A DNA stretch of 13,938 nucleotides from the NCBI GenBank assembly GCA_964399735.1, contig CAYNSO010000096.1, forward strand, positions 1-13,938, written 5' to 3'. Source of the stretch: Fontivivens sp964399735. GTDB taxonomy: Bacteria > Zhuqueibacterota > Zhuqueibacteria > Residuimicrobiales > Krinioviventaceae. Each line of letters begins with the position of its first letter. Position 1 is the first letter of the stretch. A program made the translations under genes and the position numbers. The notes under the pieces are model-generated. The model saw only the letters and a program-made list of their open reading frames with translations, ran no database searches and was not told the origin of the DNA. Shown in pieces: positions 7,765 to 13,938 of this stretch.

Positions 7765-8697
7765 ATGAAAACATCAACTGAACTTTTAGCTTGTGATATA
7801 CTATGTGTTGGTCATGCCTCTATTGATTTAATTTATCGGGTTAGTCGACATCCAGCGGCGGACGAGAAAATGTTTGCCGAGGCTTTTATCTGTTGTGGCG
7901 GCGGGCCGGCTGCGAATGCCGCAGTAACAGCTGCCCGGCTGAAAAGTTCGGCCGCATTTATCGGTTACGCCGGTTATGATTCCTTTGGTGAACAAATATT
8001 AAACGAGTTTACGAATGAAGGGGTCAATACCAAATTTGTTCATCGCGGCAGCGGCGCAACGCCCTTGTCCATTATTCTTGTTAAACCAAATGGTGACCGT
8101 TCGGTAGTGAATTATAACAAAGAGGTGATTCCATTACAGGAACATAACCTTGAGCCCAGGTGGCTGCACGAACTAACGCCCCGTGTTGTTTTGTTTGATG
8201 GCCACGAACCGGATATTTCTCCTGCGATTGCAGGTCAAGCTAAACAACAAAAAATTATAACCATACTGGATGCCGGGTCCGTTCGACCGGCAACGGTACG
8301 TTTGGCAGCGCTGGTAGATTATCTGGTATGCTCCGAGCGTTTTGCACTGGATTATACACAAACCAGCGATGCAAAGCAAGCGTTGCCGCAATTGCTCCAG
8401 GTGAATAACCAGGTAGTAATAACACTTGGCAAAAAGGGGCTGTTATGGGCGCGGGGCAGCGCCTCCGGCTCATTAGCCGCTTTTCCGGTTAATGCAATAG
8501 ATACCACCGGCGCCGGTGATATATTTCATGGCGCTTTTGCATTTTGTCTGGCGCAGAATTACAATTGGTTAGATACCCTGCGTTTTTCCAGCGCTGCCGC
8601 AGCTTTATGCTGTACCAAAACCGGGGCGCGTTCAGGTATACCCACTTTTAAGCAAGTGTCTGCTTTTCTAGCTGCGAATCCCCTGTCCTCAAAATGA
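7765..8697 (+). CDS. PfkB-family sugar kinase (YihV / ketohexokinase-like subgroup)
   Basis: Ribokinase-fold kinase (310 aa) that transfers phosphate from ATP to a sugar hydroxyl. The N-terminus DILCVGHASIDLIYRV is followed by GGGPAANAAVTAARL, the first PfkB signature region. DTTGAGDIFHGAF (signature 2) gives residues 246-258 with the catalytic base Asp252. The GGGPAANAAV block, EGVNT and the C-terminal ALCCTKTGARSGIP resemble the subgroup containing E. coli sulfofructose kinase YihV and ketohexokinase-like enzymes. No sulfoglycolysis genes are nearby, so that substrate is not supported. It starts 17 bases after the photolyase stop, with only a weak ribosome site (CTAGA), and is probably cotranscribed with sigma and photolyase. 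Substrate unassigned. Confidence 0.87.
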   Translation: MKTSTELLACDILCVGHASIDLIYRVSRHPAADEKMFAEAFICCGGGPAANAAVTAARLKSSAAFIGYAGYDSFGEQILNEFTNEGVNTKFVHRGSGATPLSIILVKPNGDRSVVNYNKEVIPLQEHNLEPRWLHELTPRVVLFDGHEPDISPAIAGQAKQQKIITILDAGSVRPATVRLAALVDYLVCSERFALDYTQTSDAKQALPQLLQVNNQVVITLGKKGLLWARGSASGSLAAFPVNAIDTTGAGDIFHGAFAFCLAQNYNWLDTLRFSSAAAALCCTKTGARSGIPTFKQVSAFLAANPLSSK

Positions 8698-8836
8698 TAC
8701 TGGAACAATAAAATATACAATATTTTGTGCAAAGTGCTTTGATTCTTGTTTTTTTTTTTATAATTTAATTATTGTTTTGAATCATTTATTGTTTATCGGA
8801 ATTATCGAGTACTGTAATAAAAGGAGAAATGAGGAA
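8698..8836 (+). promoter_or_regulatory. Intergenic leader with candidate transketolase promoter
   Basis: A perfect TATAAT at 8759-8764 follows an 11-base T run and lies 72 bases before the transketolase ATG; no convincing -35 box sits at 16-18 bp. Two small inverted repeats, AAAATAT/ATATTTT (8710-8726) and CAAAG/CTTTG (8730-8741), precede the T run and could act as a weak terminator for the kinase gene. Both readings are tentative. Confidence 0.35.
8821..8826 (+). promoter_or_regulatory. Ribosome binding site deciding the transketolase start
   Basis: AAGGAG lies ten bases before ATG 8837, with a second GAGG (8831-8834) almost touching it. The frame is open back to a TTG at 8777, but that start has no ribosome site and would add 20 residues unlike transketolases. 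Confidence 0.65.
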
Positions 8837-10855
8837 ATGAATAATCTGGACACCATGCCGATTGAGAATTTATGTATAAATACCATTCGAACCCTTGCCA
8901 TGGATGGCGTACAACAGGCAAATTCAGGGCATCCGGGAACGCCTATGGCCCTGGCGCCATTAGTTTATACCCTGTATAGCCGTTATCTGGACTATAACCC
9001 CTCAAATCCTGACTGGTTAAACCGCGACCGGTTTGTGTTGTCTGCCGGGCACGCATCCATGCTGTTGTATGCCATTTTGCATGTTGCCGGTTACGATTTG
9101 CCTCTTGATGAATTAAAGAAATTTCGTCAGCTTGGCAGTAAAACTCCGGGCCATCCAGAGTATGGCGTAACCCCGGGAGTAGAAACCACAACCGGGCCAT
9201 TGGGACAGGGCTTGACCAATTCAGTTGGCCTGGCGATTGCCGAAGCGCACCTGGCCGCGGTATATAATAAGGAAAAATATAATATTATCGATCACTATAC
9301 TTTTGCAATATGCGGTGACGGCGATCTGATGGAAGGCGTATCGCATGAAGCGGCTTCTCTGGCCGGGCATTTGGGGCTGGGTAAACTGATCTGGTTTTAT
9401 GATGATAATCATATCACCATTGAAGGCAAAACCGATCTTGCCTACTCCGACAATGTACAAAAGCGTTTTGAAGGCTATAACTGGCATGTTATTAATATTG
9501 GCGATAATGCCAATAATGTTGAAATGATTGGTAATGCTATTGCTGAAGCTAAAAAAGTAAGCGATAAACCCTCGCTCATCATTATCCGTTCACATATTGG
9601 TTTTGGTTCACCCAATATGGTCAATACCTCTGAAGCGCACGGCGCGCCTCTGGGTGAAGAAGAAGTTCGGTTAACCAAAAAAGCCTACGGCTGGCCGGAA
9701 GATGAAAAGTTTTTGGTGCCGGCAAAGGTAATTGAACATTTTAACAAGGTTGCTGAAAAAGGCAAAGCGAAAGAATCTGAATGGAACAGCAAATTTTCCG
9801 CATACAGTCGCGAATTTCCTGAACTGGCGGCGCAGTTAAAATCCGCAATTGCCGGCGAACTGTCGGATGGTTGGGATGCACAACTGCCTGTATTCAAAGG
9901 CGAAGACCCGGCAGCCGCGACCCGCAATGTTTCGGGAAAGGTATTGAATATGATAGCCGATAAAACGCCATACCTGATTGGCGGCAGCGCTGATCTGAAT
10001 CCTTCTACCAAGACATTTTTAAGCAAAAGCGGTTATTTTAGCAAAGAAAATCCTGCCAATCGTAATATCGCCTGGGGAGTACGCGAGTTTGTTATGTGCG
10101 GTGCGGCGAATGGTTTAGCTTTACATGGTGGATTACGGCCTTTTGCCAGCACTTTTTTTGTCTTTACCGACTATGCCCGCCCGGCAATTCGGCTGGCGGC
10201 GATTATGAAGTTGCCGGTTATTTATGTAATGACGCATGATTCCATTGGCGTTGGCGAGGATGGCCCAACCCATCAACCTGTTGAACAAATGGCTTCATTC
10301 CGGCTGATGCCCAACCTGCATGTGATTCGTCCCGGCGATCCCAATGAAACCACCTATGCGTGGAAAGCCGCCATGTTGTATAAAGATGGACCTACCATGT
10401 TGCTGCTAACCCGGCAAAATATTCCGGTGTTTGACCAGGCTAAGCTGGGCAACGCTGCCGGTGTATTACAGGGCGCTTATATTCTGGCCAAAGAAAAAGG
10501 CGCCAAACCGGATGTAATTCTGATAGCCAGCGGTTCTGAAGTGACCCTGGCGCTGCAAGCTCGTGATTTGCTGGCAAAAGAGAATATCGATGCGCGGGTT
10601 GTCAGTATGCCCTGCTGGGAATTGTTCCGGGAGCAAACTGCTGAATACCGCGAATCTGTTCTGCCGGGCGCGGTTAAAGCGCGTTTGGCTATTGAAGCCG
10701 GTTCTTCATTCGGCTGGCGGGAGTGGGTGGGTGATAATGGCGGCGCTATTACCCTCGATCGCTTTGGTGAAAGCGGCTCGTACAAAAAAGTATTTGAACA
10801 CTTTGGCTTTACAGTTGAAAATGTTGTTACTCAAGCCAAACAGATCTGTAAATAA
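8837..10855 (+). CDS. tkt: Transketolase
   Basis: Thiamine-diphosphate enzyme (672 aa) of the non-oxidative pentose phosphate pathway, moving two-carbon ketol units between ketose and aldose phosphates in the cytoplasm. The start CINTIRTLAMDGVQQANSGHPG is typical. The ThDP/Mg motif runs from GDGD (residues 160-163) to Asn191 in DDN. In the middle domain AWGVREF places the probable ThDP-activating Glu at 417, followed by the conserved LHGG, TFFVFTDYARPAIR and EDGPTHQPVEQ. RQNIPVF is also conserved. The C-terminal domain (about 545 onward) is present, so this is a full-length single-chain enzyme, not the split archaeal form. It is followed by a strong terminator. A candidate promoter just upstream suggests expression at least partly independent of the kinase gene before it. 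Confidence 0.96.
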   Translation: MNNLDTMPIENLCINTIRTLAMDGVQQANSGHPGTPMALAPLVYTLYSRYLDYNPSNPDWLNRDRFVLSAGHASMLLYAILHVAGYDLPLDELKKFRQLGSKTPGHPEYGVTPGVETTTGPLGQGLTNSVGLAIAEAHLAAVYNKEKYNIIDHYTFAICGDGDLMEGVSHEAASLAGHLGLGKLIWFYDDNHITIEGKTDLAYSDNVQKRFEGYNWHVINIGDNANNVEMIGNAIAEAKKVSDKPSLIIIRSHIGFGSPNMVNTSEAHGAPLGEEEVRLTKKAYGWPEDEKFLVPAKVIEHFNKVAEKGKAKESEWNSKFSAYSREFPELAAQLKSAIAGELSDGWDAQLPVFKGEDPAAATRNVSGKVLNMIADKTPYLIGGSADLNPSTKTFLSKSGYFSKENPANRNIAWGVREFVMCGAANGLALHGGLRPFASTFFVFTDYARPAIRLAAIMKLPVIYVMTHDSIGVGEDGPTHQPVEQMASFRLMPNLHVIRPGDPNETTYAWKAAMLYKDGPTMLLLTRQNIPVFDQAKLGNAAGVLQGAYILAKEKGAKPDVILIASGSEVTLALQARDLLAKENIDARVVSMPCWELFREQTAEYRESVLPGAVKARLAIEAGSSFGWREWVGDNGGAITLDRFGESGSYKKVFEHFGFTVENVVTQAKQICK

Positions 10856-10884
10856 AAAAAACAACTGTAATTATAGCTAGTTTT

Positions 10885-10926
10885 AAAAAAGCCGGATCAA
10901 AAAATTAAAAATCCGGCTTTTTTTTT
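10885..10926. terminator. Bidirectional intrinsic terminator between convergent genes
   Basis: A 7-bp stem GCCGGAT (10891-10897) with ATCCGGC (10911-10917) encloses a 13-base A-rich loop. It is preceded by six A and followed by nine T, so it can terminate both the transketolase transcript and the two-component transcript coming from the other side, whose last gene ends at 10933. Confidence 0.88.
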
Positions 10927-10932
10927 CAGCCA

Positions 10933-11301
10933 TTAACCTTGTAAATTTTTATATTTCTCCATTATTGTATATAACAGCCGGTCTGATGGAGGTTTGTTAA
11001 TTATTTCCAGGGGGAGATAGTTTGTTAACCGCTTGTCATTAAGCATGTGTTCATTTCCGGTAATATAAATAATAGGGATCGGTTGTTCGGCAAGAATTTT
11101 ACAAGCGGCATCAATACCGGTTTGCTGCCCCTGCAACAATATATCCATCAAAATAACATTCGGTTTTAATTCCTGGCATAGTTTAACAGCGTCATCAGCT
11201 GACCGGGCTATCGGCAGCACCTGATATCCCCAATCCATAACTTTGTTTTGCAAAGCCATGGCAATAATTGCTTCATCTTCAACGATTAATACACGCGCCA
11301 T
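10933..11301 (-). CDS. Stand-alone REC response regulator (CheY-like)
   Basis: A single receiver domain (122 aa) with the acid pocket Glu8-Asp9, phosphoacceptor Asp53 (ILMDILL), Thr81 and Lys103 (INKPPS). There is no output domain, so it would work through protein contacts or as an intermediate in a phosphorelay. The start MARVLIVEDEAIIAMAL is of the kind usually paired with HisKA_2 kinases. It begins five bases after the stop of the kinase gene, so the two are very likely cotranscribed and translated together, and this kinase is the natural phosphate donor. It ends near the bidirectional terminator. Confidence 0.9.
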   Translation of the reverse strand: MARVLIVEDEAIIAMALQNKVMDWGYQVLPIARSADDAVKLCQELKPNVILMDILLQGQQTGIDAACKILAEQPIPIIYITGNEHMLNDKRLTNYLPLEIINKPPSDRLLYTIMEKYKNLQG

Positions 11302-11306
11302 AATTT

Positions 11307-12887
11307 TCAGTTTTTGGGAAAGCAGACATTAAAAGTTGTTCCATTCTCTCTGGTTATGGTCAAAGATCCGTTCAACTGTAAAGAAAGGATGTGAATTAAT
11401 TGCAAGCCAAGTGATTTTGTGGTAGAAATATCAATATGTTCCGGCAGACCAATTCCGTCATCCCGCACAAACAGGGAATAATGATCTTTATCGACAGAAG
11501 TGAATATAATTTCCAGGGCGCCGTTAACCCGATCCGGGAAAGCATGTTTAAAGGCATTGGTGACCAACTCGTTTAAAATAAGGCCCATTGGAATTGCCGA
11601 GTTGATATCGAGGGAAATGTCTTTAATATCAAAAACAACTTTAATATTACCAAAAGTATCGTACAAGTGTTGCAAGTCAAAAACCAGTTTCTGGATATAA
11701 TCGCGCATAAAAATGCTGGAAAAGTCCTGGCTGCGGTACAACCTTTCGTGTATCATGGCCATGGATTGAATACGGTTAATGCTTTCGCGGAATATGTCCG
11801 CGGCTATAACATTTTCGGGTATTTGCATTGCCTGCAGATTGAGCAGGCTGGTGATAATATTCATATTGTTTTTAACGCGGTGATGAATCTCGCGCAGCAT
11901 GACCTCTTTTTCTTTAAGATTTTTGGTAATCTGTGATTCGGCATTTTTTCGTTCTGTTATATCCAGAACAAAAGCCAATATATCTTGACGTTTTTCACCA
12001 ATGATAACAAATCCAACCAGAACCCAGACAAGCTGACCATTTTTATGGATATATTGTTTTTCATACGGGATGCAAGAACCTCTTTGCTCTGCTTCTTTAA
12101 TTTTTTCCTGATCCAGGGAAGAGTATTCTTTTGGCGTCAAGTTATTCCAGTTTATAAAGCCTGCTTGTAAATCATCCCGGTTATAACCGATAATATTCAA
12201 AAACAAGTCATTGGCTTCCCGGATTGTGCCATCAATATCGCAAAACAGAGTGCCAACGACGTCAGAGTTGAAAAAGCCGCGCAGTTTTTCTTCATCTTCT
12301 TTAATAGACTGCAAGGCTTTTAGTTTTTTATCAAGATCGGATAATAACGTACCGAGTAATAAAGTAGCTATCGGGAAGAAAATAATTACCCAAATACTTA
12401 TTTTATTAAAAAATTGCGTTACTGCATTTGCAGGAAGAGTGAGCATAATAAGCAACATAACTACATGGACGATAACACCGAAAATGTAAAGAAAGACAGG
12501 TTTTTCCAGGCGGGGGTTGCTTTTTCGTAAATACCGATATGCCAGGCCAATTAATGCGGAAGCAGTAATTACCCCGACCCCTGGCCATGCGCCGCCACCG
12601 CCCATGTACAGCCGAAAAAGGCTGGCGGTAATCACTGTAAAAACTGCCGTCAACCAACCGCCAAACAAGCTGCCGATGCTGATTACCACGGAACGGCCAT
12701 CAAAAACAACACCCGGTTCCAGAACAAATGTTGTGAGCATGGCAACAACGCTGACCAGACTGAACAACAAAGCAATTGAGATCTTGCGCACTAGAGGTCT
12801 ATTCGTCCAGCGTTCGCTTATAAACAAAAAGATAAAGCTTAATGCAAGTAAAATTGCCAGATTATTGATCAATGCTTTTATTGCCAT
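11307..12887 (-). CDS. Membrane sensor histidine kinase: 5TM-LytS-like, PAS, HisKA_2, HATPase
   Basis: Sensor kinase (526 aa). Residues about 1-185 form several membrane helices with the 5TMR-LYT pattern (FDGRSVVISIGSLFGGW, SLFRLYMGGGGAWPGVG) known from LytS-type sensors. A PAS domain follows (about 200-315: FFNSDVVGTLFCDIDG, ending in FVLDITERKNAE), then a HisKA_2 dimerisation domain with REIHHRVKNNM, where His336 is the likely phosphorylated residue. The HATPase domain has NELVTNAFKHAF (N box), DDGIGLP and a GLQLI segment. AAAGGGG five bases before the ATG fixes the start. LytS-type sensors in other bacteria respond to cell-wall, membrane-potential or metabolite changes, but the input here is unknown. 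Its partner is the REC gene immediately downstream, not a LytTR regulator. Confidence 0.92.
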   Translation of the reverse strand: MAIKALINNLAILLALSFIFLFISERWTNRPLVRKISIALLFSLVSVVAMLTTFVLEPGVVFDGRSVVISIGSLFGGWLTAVFTVITASLFRLYMGGGGAWPGVGVITASALIGLAYRYLRKSNPRLEKPVFLYIFGVIVHVVMLLIMLTLPANAVTQFFNKISIWVIIFFPIATLLLGTLLSDLDKKLKALQSIKEDEEKLRGFFNSDVVGTLFCDIDGTIREANDLFLNIIGYNRDDLQAGFINWNNLTPKEYSSLDQEKIKEAEQRGSCIPYEKQYIHKNGQLVWVLVGFVIIGEKRQDILAFVLDITERKNAESQITKNLKEKEVMLREIHHRVKNNMNIITSLLNLQAMQIPENVIAADIFRESINRIQSMAMIHERLYRSQDFSSIFMRDYIQKLVFDLQHLYDTFGNIKVVFDIKDISLDINSAIPMGLILNELVTNAFKHAFPDRVNGALEIIFTSVDKDHYSLFVRDDGIGLPEHIDISTTKSLGLQLIHILSLQLNGSLTITRENGTTFNVCFPKN

Positions 12888-12961
12888 AACAACCCCTTTC
12901 GGTAATAGTTACTTGCCTCGACCATCTGGTATCTCCATTTTTTTTGTGTTGGATCAGGAAC

Positions 12962-12992
12962 TTGCTGCCAGAACTGGCTCAAAAAACAGCAA
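12962..12992 (-). promoter_or_regulatory. Operator-like inverted repeat in the kinase leader
   Basis: GCCAG-AA-CTGGC (12967-12978) is a 12-base near-palindrome, nested inside a second pair TTGCTG (12962-12967) and CAGCAA (12987-12992). It lies just downstream of the candidate -10 box, a common place for a repressor site; it could alternatively fold in the 5' leader RNA. There is no T run to make it a terminator for the transporter gene. Confidence 0.3.
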
Positions 12993-12998
12993 ATTATA
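12993..12998 (-). promoter_or_regulatory. Candidate -10 box for the two-component operon
   Basis: On the minus strand a perfect TATAAT lies about 105 bases before the kinase ATG. The -35 position (TGGCAA, 17-bp spacing) is a poor match. The 173-bp gap to the transporter gene makes a separate promoter likely. Confidence 0.4.
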
Positions 12999-13060
12999 TA
13001 CCAAAGTTATTGTTTTTGCCATAGAATCGCTAACTTTTATTGAATTTATCAAGTTTTATT

Positions 13061-13453
13061 TTATAGCCACCCCATTTTTTTTGTAGCTCCATAAATTATA
13101 TAAAACCCGATTGTAACAACAAATATCCCGAATCCCAGGCGTAAAACAGCATCAGATAGTTTGTTAGCCAGAATTGCGCCCAGCCATGCGCCAAGTAAAG
13201 CCGACAGCGCAATGATTAAAGCAGCTTTGAGGTCCACATGACCATGCCGGTAATATTCCAGTACTGCTGCCAAACCAATTGGCGGCAGCAAGACCGCCAG
13301 ACTGGTACCGGTTGCCTGATGTTGGGAAAACCCCAAAATATAGATTAAAGCGGGAACGATAATAACCCCGCCGCCAATACCAAAAATGCCTGATAATATT
13401 CCGGCAATTACCCCGATTAATACCAAAGTTAAAAGAACGCTTGATGTAATCAT
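13061..13453 (-). CDS. Half-size TauE/SafE family membrane protein
   Basis: A small (130 aa) integral membrane protein of the TauE/SafE family, members of which export sulfite, sulfoacetate and other organic anions. The conserved block GIFGIGGGVIIVPALIY is followed by QHQATGTSLAVLLPP, the family's most typical region. About four hydrophobic helices are visible. Classical members have some 250 residues with two such repeats; this is the single-repeat form, which probably dimerises. It ends in a charged KKMGWL tail and has a GGAAG ribosome site seven bases before the ATG, so it looks complete and not truncated. Substrate is unassigned. It stands alone, 173 bp upstream of the kinase operon on the same strand. 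Confidence 0.86.
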   Translation of the reverse strand: MITSSVLLTLVLIGVIAGILSGIFGIGGGVIIVPALIYILGFSQHQATGTSLAVLLPPIGLAAVLEYYRHGHVDLKAALIIALSALLGAWLGAILANKLSDAVLRLGFGIFVVTIGFYIIYGATKKMGWL

Positions 13454-13621
13454 GTTTTTTCTTCCAGTTAAAAAAGTGACAGGGAATTAAAAGTATCAAG
13501 ATAGCTAAAAAATTTAATAAAAATAAACATAATATCAATATTTTATATTTATGTTAACAAAAGAACCAACTTGATAAATTTCCAAATATCAAATAAACGA
13601 TCTTTGCCGGTAAAACAAAAT
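13454..13621. other. AT-rich gene-free stretch upstream of the transporter
   Basis: No gene is visible. It must hold the transporter promoter on the minus strand; the composition is so AT-rich that several TTGTTA/TATAAA-like pairs exist and none stands out. The right end borders the palindromic element. Confidence 0.5.
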
Positions 13622-13649
13622 TGGCTCTATATGGTTTTCCATGAGTAAT
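13622..13649 (+). repeat. Left terminal inverted repeat
   Basis: It begins TGGCTCTATATGG and matches the complement of 13892-13919 at 24 of 28 bases, including the first 12 without a mismatch. Outside it the match stops at once, which marks a sharp boundary. Confidence 0.75.
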
Positions 13650-13711
13650 TTTTTACAATTGTTTTTAGCGCTTTAAAAATATGAAAGGAAAAAAGGACTT
13701 GAACAACGCTA

Positions 13712-13795
13712 CTCTTTTTTTCTTTGCGACCCCGGCGGCCTTTGCGGTAAAAAAATAAAACCAGAGTTCGCTGAGCTTGCAGAGGGGAAAAGCGT
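13712..13795. repeat. TTTGCG/GCAGAG-type intergenic repeat at the palindrome tip
   Basis: Short units repeat here: CTTTGCG (13722-13728) and CTTTGCGGT (13740-13748) on one side, and the counterparts GAGTTCGC (13764-13771), GAGCTTGC (13773-13780) and AGAGG on the other. Together they form the inner part of the hairpin. Very similar phrases (CTTTGCGNNCTTTGCGGT) recur between genes in many environmental bacteria, from memory and not from a search. Function unknown. Confidence 0.5.
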
Positions 13796-13891
13796 ATCGT
13801 TGTTCTAATTCATTTTTGTGAATAATAACTGTAAATGCAAAGAATTTTTTTTAGCCTTTTATATTTATGAAACAATAAGTCAATCGGTAAT

Positions 13892-13919
13892 ATTACCCAC
13901 TGAAAATCATATAGAGCCA
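13892..13919 (-). repeat. Right terminal inverted repeat
   Basis: Read on the minus strand it begins TGGCTCTATATGA and continues TTTTC, matching the left end at 24 of 28 bases. It stops 19 bases before the window end, so the right flank is short. Confidence 0.75.
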
Positions 13920-13938
13920 TAAAGATGAAATGTTTTAA

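Larger units (their letters stand above)
13622..13919. mobile_element. MITE-like or fold-back element (298-bp imperfect palindrome)
   Basis: The whole segment is one imperfect inverted repeat with no coding capacity. The ends TGGCTCTATATG...(13622-13649) and their complement (13892-13919) match at 24 of 28 positions. Further in, AAATATGAAAGG (13677-13688) pairs with 13855-13866 (11 of 12), and GAACAACGCTACTC (13701-13714) with 13792-13805 (12 of 14). The tip lies near 13749-13759. The right arm has roughly 30 extra bases. GGCTCT ends recall some ISL3-type insertion sequences, but that is a weak analogy. Bases flanking the GGCTCT ends, ACAAAATT and ATAAAGAT, agree at 5 of 8 and do not form a clear target duplication. 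It may be a non-autonomous transposon, or a transcribed hairpin. Confidence 0.6.

Noticed and set aside
8777..8836. TTG start that would extend transketolase by 20 residues
   Set aside because: It would lie in the leader next to the candidate promoter, and the added residues do not resemble transketolase; AAGGAG serves ATG 8837.
8829..8840. Three-codon frame ATG AGG AAA TGA overlapping the transketolase start, possible leader peptide
   Set aside because: It is only two bases from AAGGAG, too close for initiation, and such a short frame arises easily by chance in a purine-rich ribosome site.
12517..13086. A 189-codon open frame on the plus strand
   Set aside because: It lies antisense to the well-supported sensor kinase and runs into the transporter gene; its translation shows no recognisable domain.
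13043..13580. A perfect 13-base inverted repeat (AATTTATCAAGTT at 13043-13055, its complement at 13568-13580) flanking the TauE/SafE gene
   Set aside because: In a 14-kb AT-rich sequence one such 13-base match is expected by chance, and it does not extend or show target duplications.
13681..13758. A 25-codon reading frame, MKGKKDLNNATLFFF and onward, inside the palindromic element
   Set aside because: No ribosome site, low-complexity product, and the frame simply translates the TTTGCG repeat; such repeats often yield spurious small proteins.
1..13938. CRISPR array, tRNA, rRNA, phage or toxin-antitoxin genes
   Set aside because: No evenly spaced direct repeats, no cloverleaf-like sequence in the gaps, and no protein of these kinds was seen.

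Overview
The window reads as a moderately AT-rich bacterial chromosome segment carrying ten complete protein genes and no RNA genes. Protein styles (a SigR-type ECF sigma factor, an M2 peptidase lipoprotein, a LytS-type 5TM/PAS/HisKA_2 kinase, a half-size TauE/SafE protein) and an intergenic repeat of the 'TTTGCG...TTTGCGGT' kind suggest a Gram-negative environmental bacterium, perhaps near the Bacteroidota/Calditrichota side of the tree. This placement is inference from protein style only; no phylogenetic marker gene is present. Shine-Dalgarno sequences precede several genes, so initiation looks conventional.

Layout. 20-1699 (+): lipoprotein-anchored M2-type zinc peptidase, closed by an intrinsic terminator. 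1870-3204 (+): a GalT-like (HIT superfamily) nucleotidyltransferase of the DUF4921 type, substrate unknown. 3215-5656 (-): a large GH20-like glycosidase without a signal peptide, convergent with the previous gene. 5657-5852: divergent intergenic region. 5853-8697 (+): ECF sigma factor, class I photolyase (ATGA overlap) and a PfkB sugar kinase, apparently one transcription unit. 8837-10855 (+): transketolase, with its own candidate promoter and a strong terminator. 10933-12887 (-): a two-component pair, membrane sensor kinase followed by a stand-alone REC protein. 13061-13453 (-): half-size TauE/SafE transporter. 13454-13938: gene-free; it holds an almost 300-bp imperfect palindrome with clear terminal inverted repeats, probably a MITE-like or fold-back element.

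How the genes may work together. The most suggestive linkage is the ECF sigma factor translationally coupled to photolyase, with no anti-sigma gene beside it. This hints at a light, UV or oxidative-stress regulon in which the regulator and a repair effector share one mRNA. The sugar kinase and transketolase downstream are central or peripheral carbohydrate metabolism. The GH20 enzyme and GalT-like protein may both act on sugars, but they are convergent and not an operon. The kinase/REC pair is a signalling module with no DNA-binding output domain in the window.

The genes all belong to recognisable families. I do not see a clear-cut new multi-gene system. The items most worth following are the sigma-photolyase coupling, the palindromic element at the right end, and the unassigned GalT-like enzyme.
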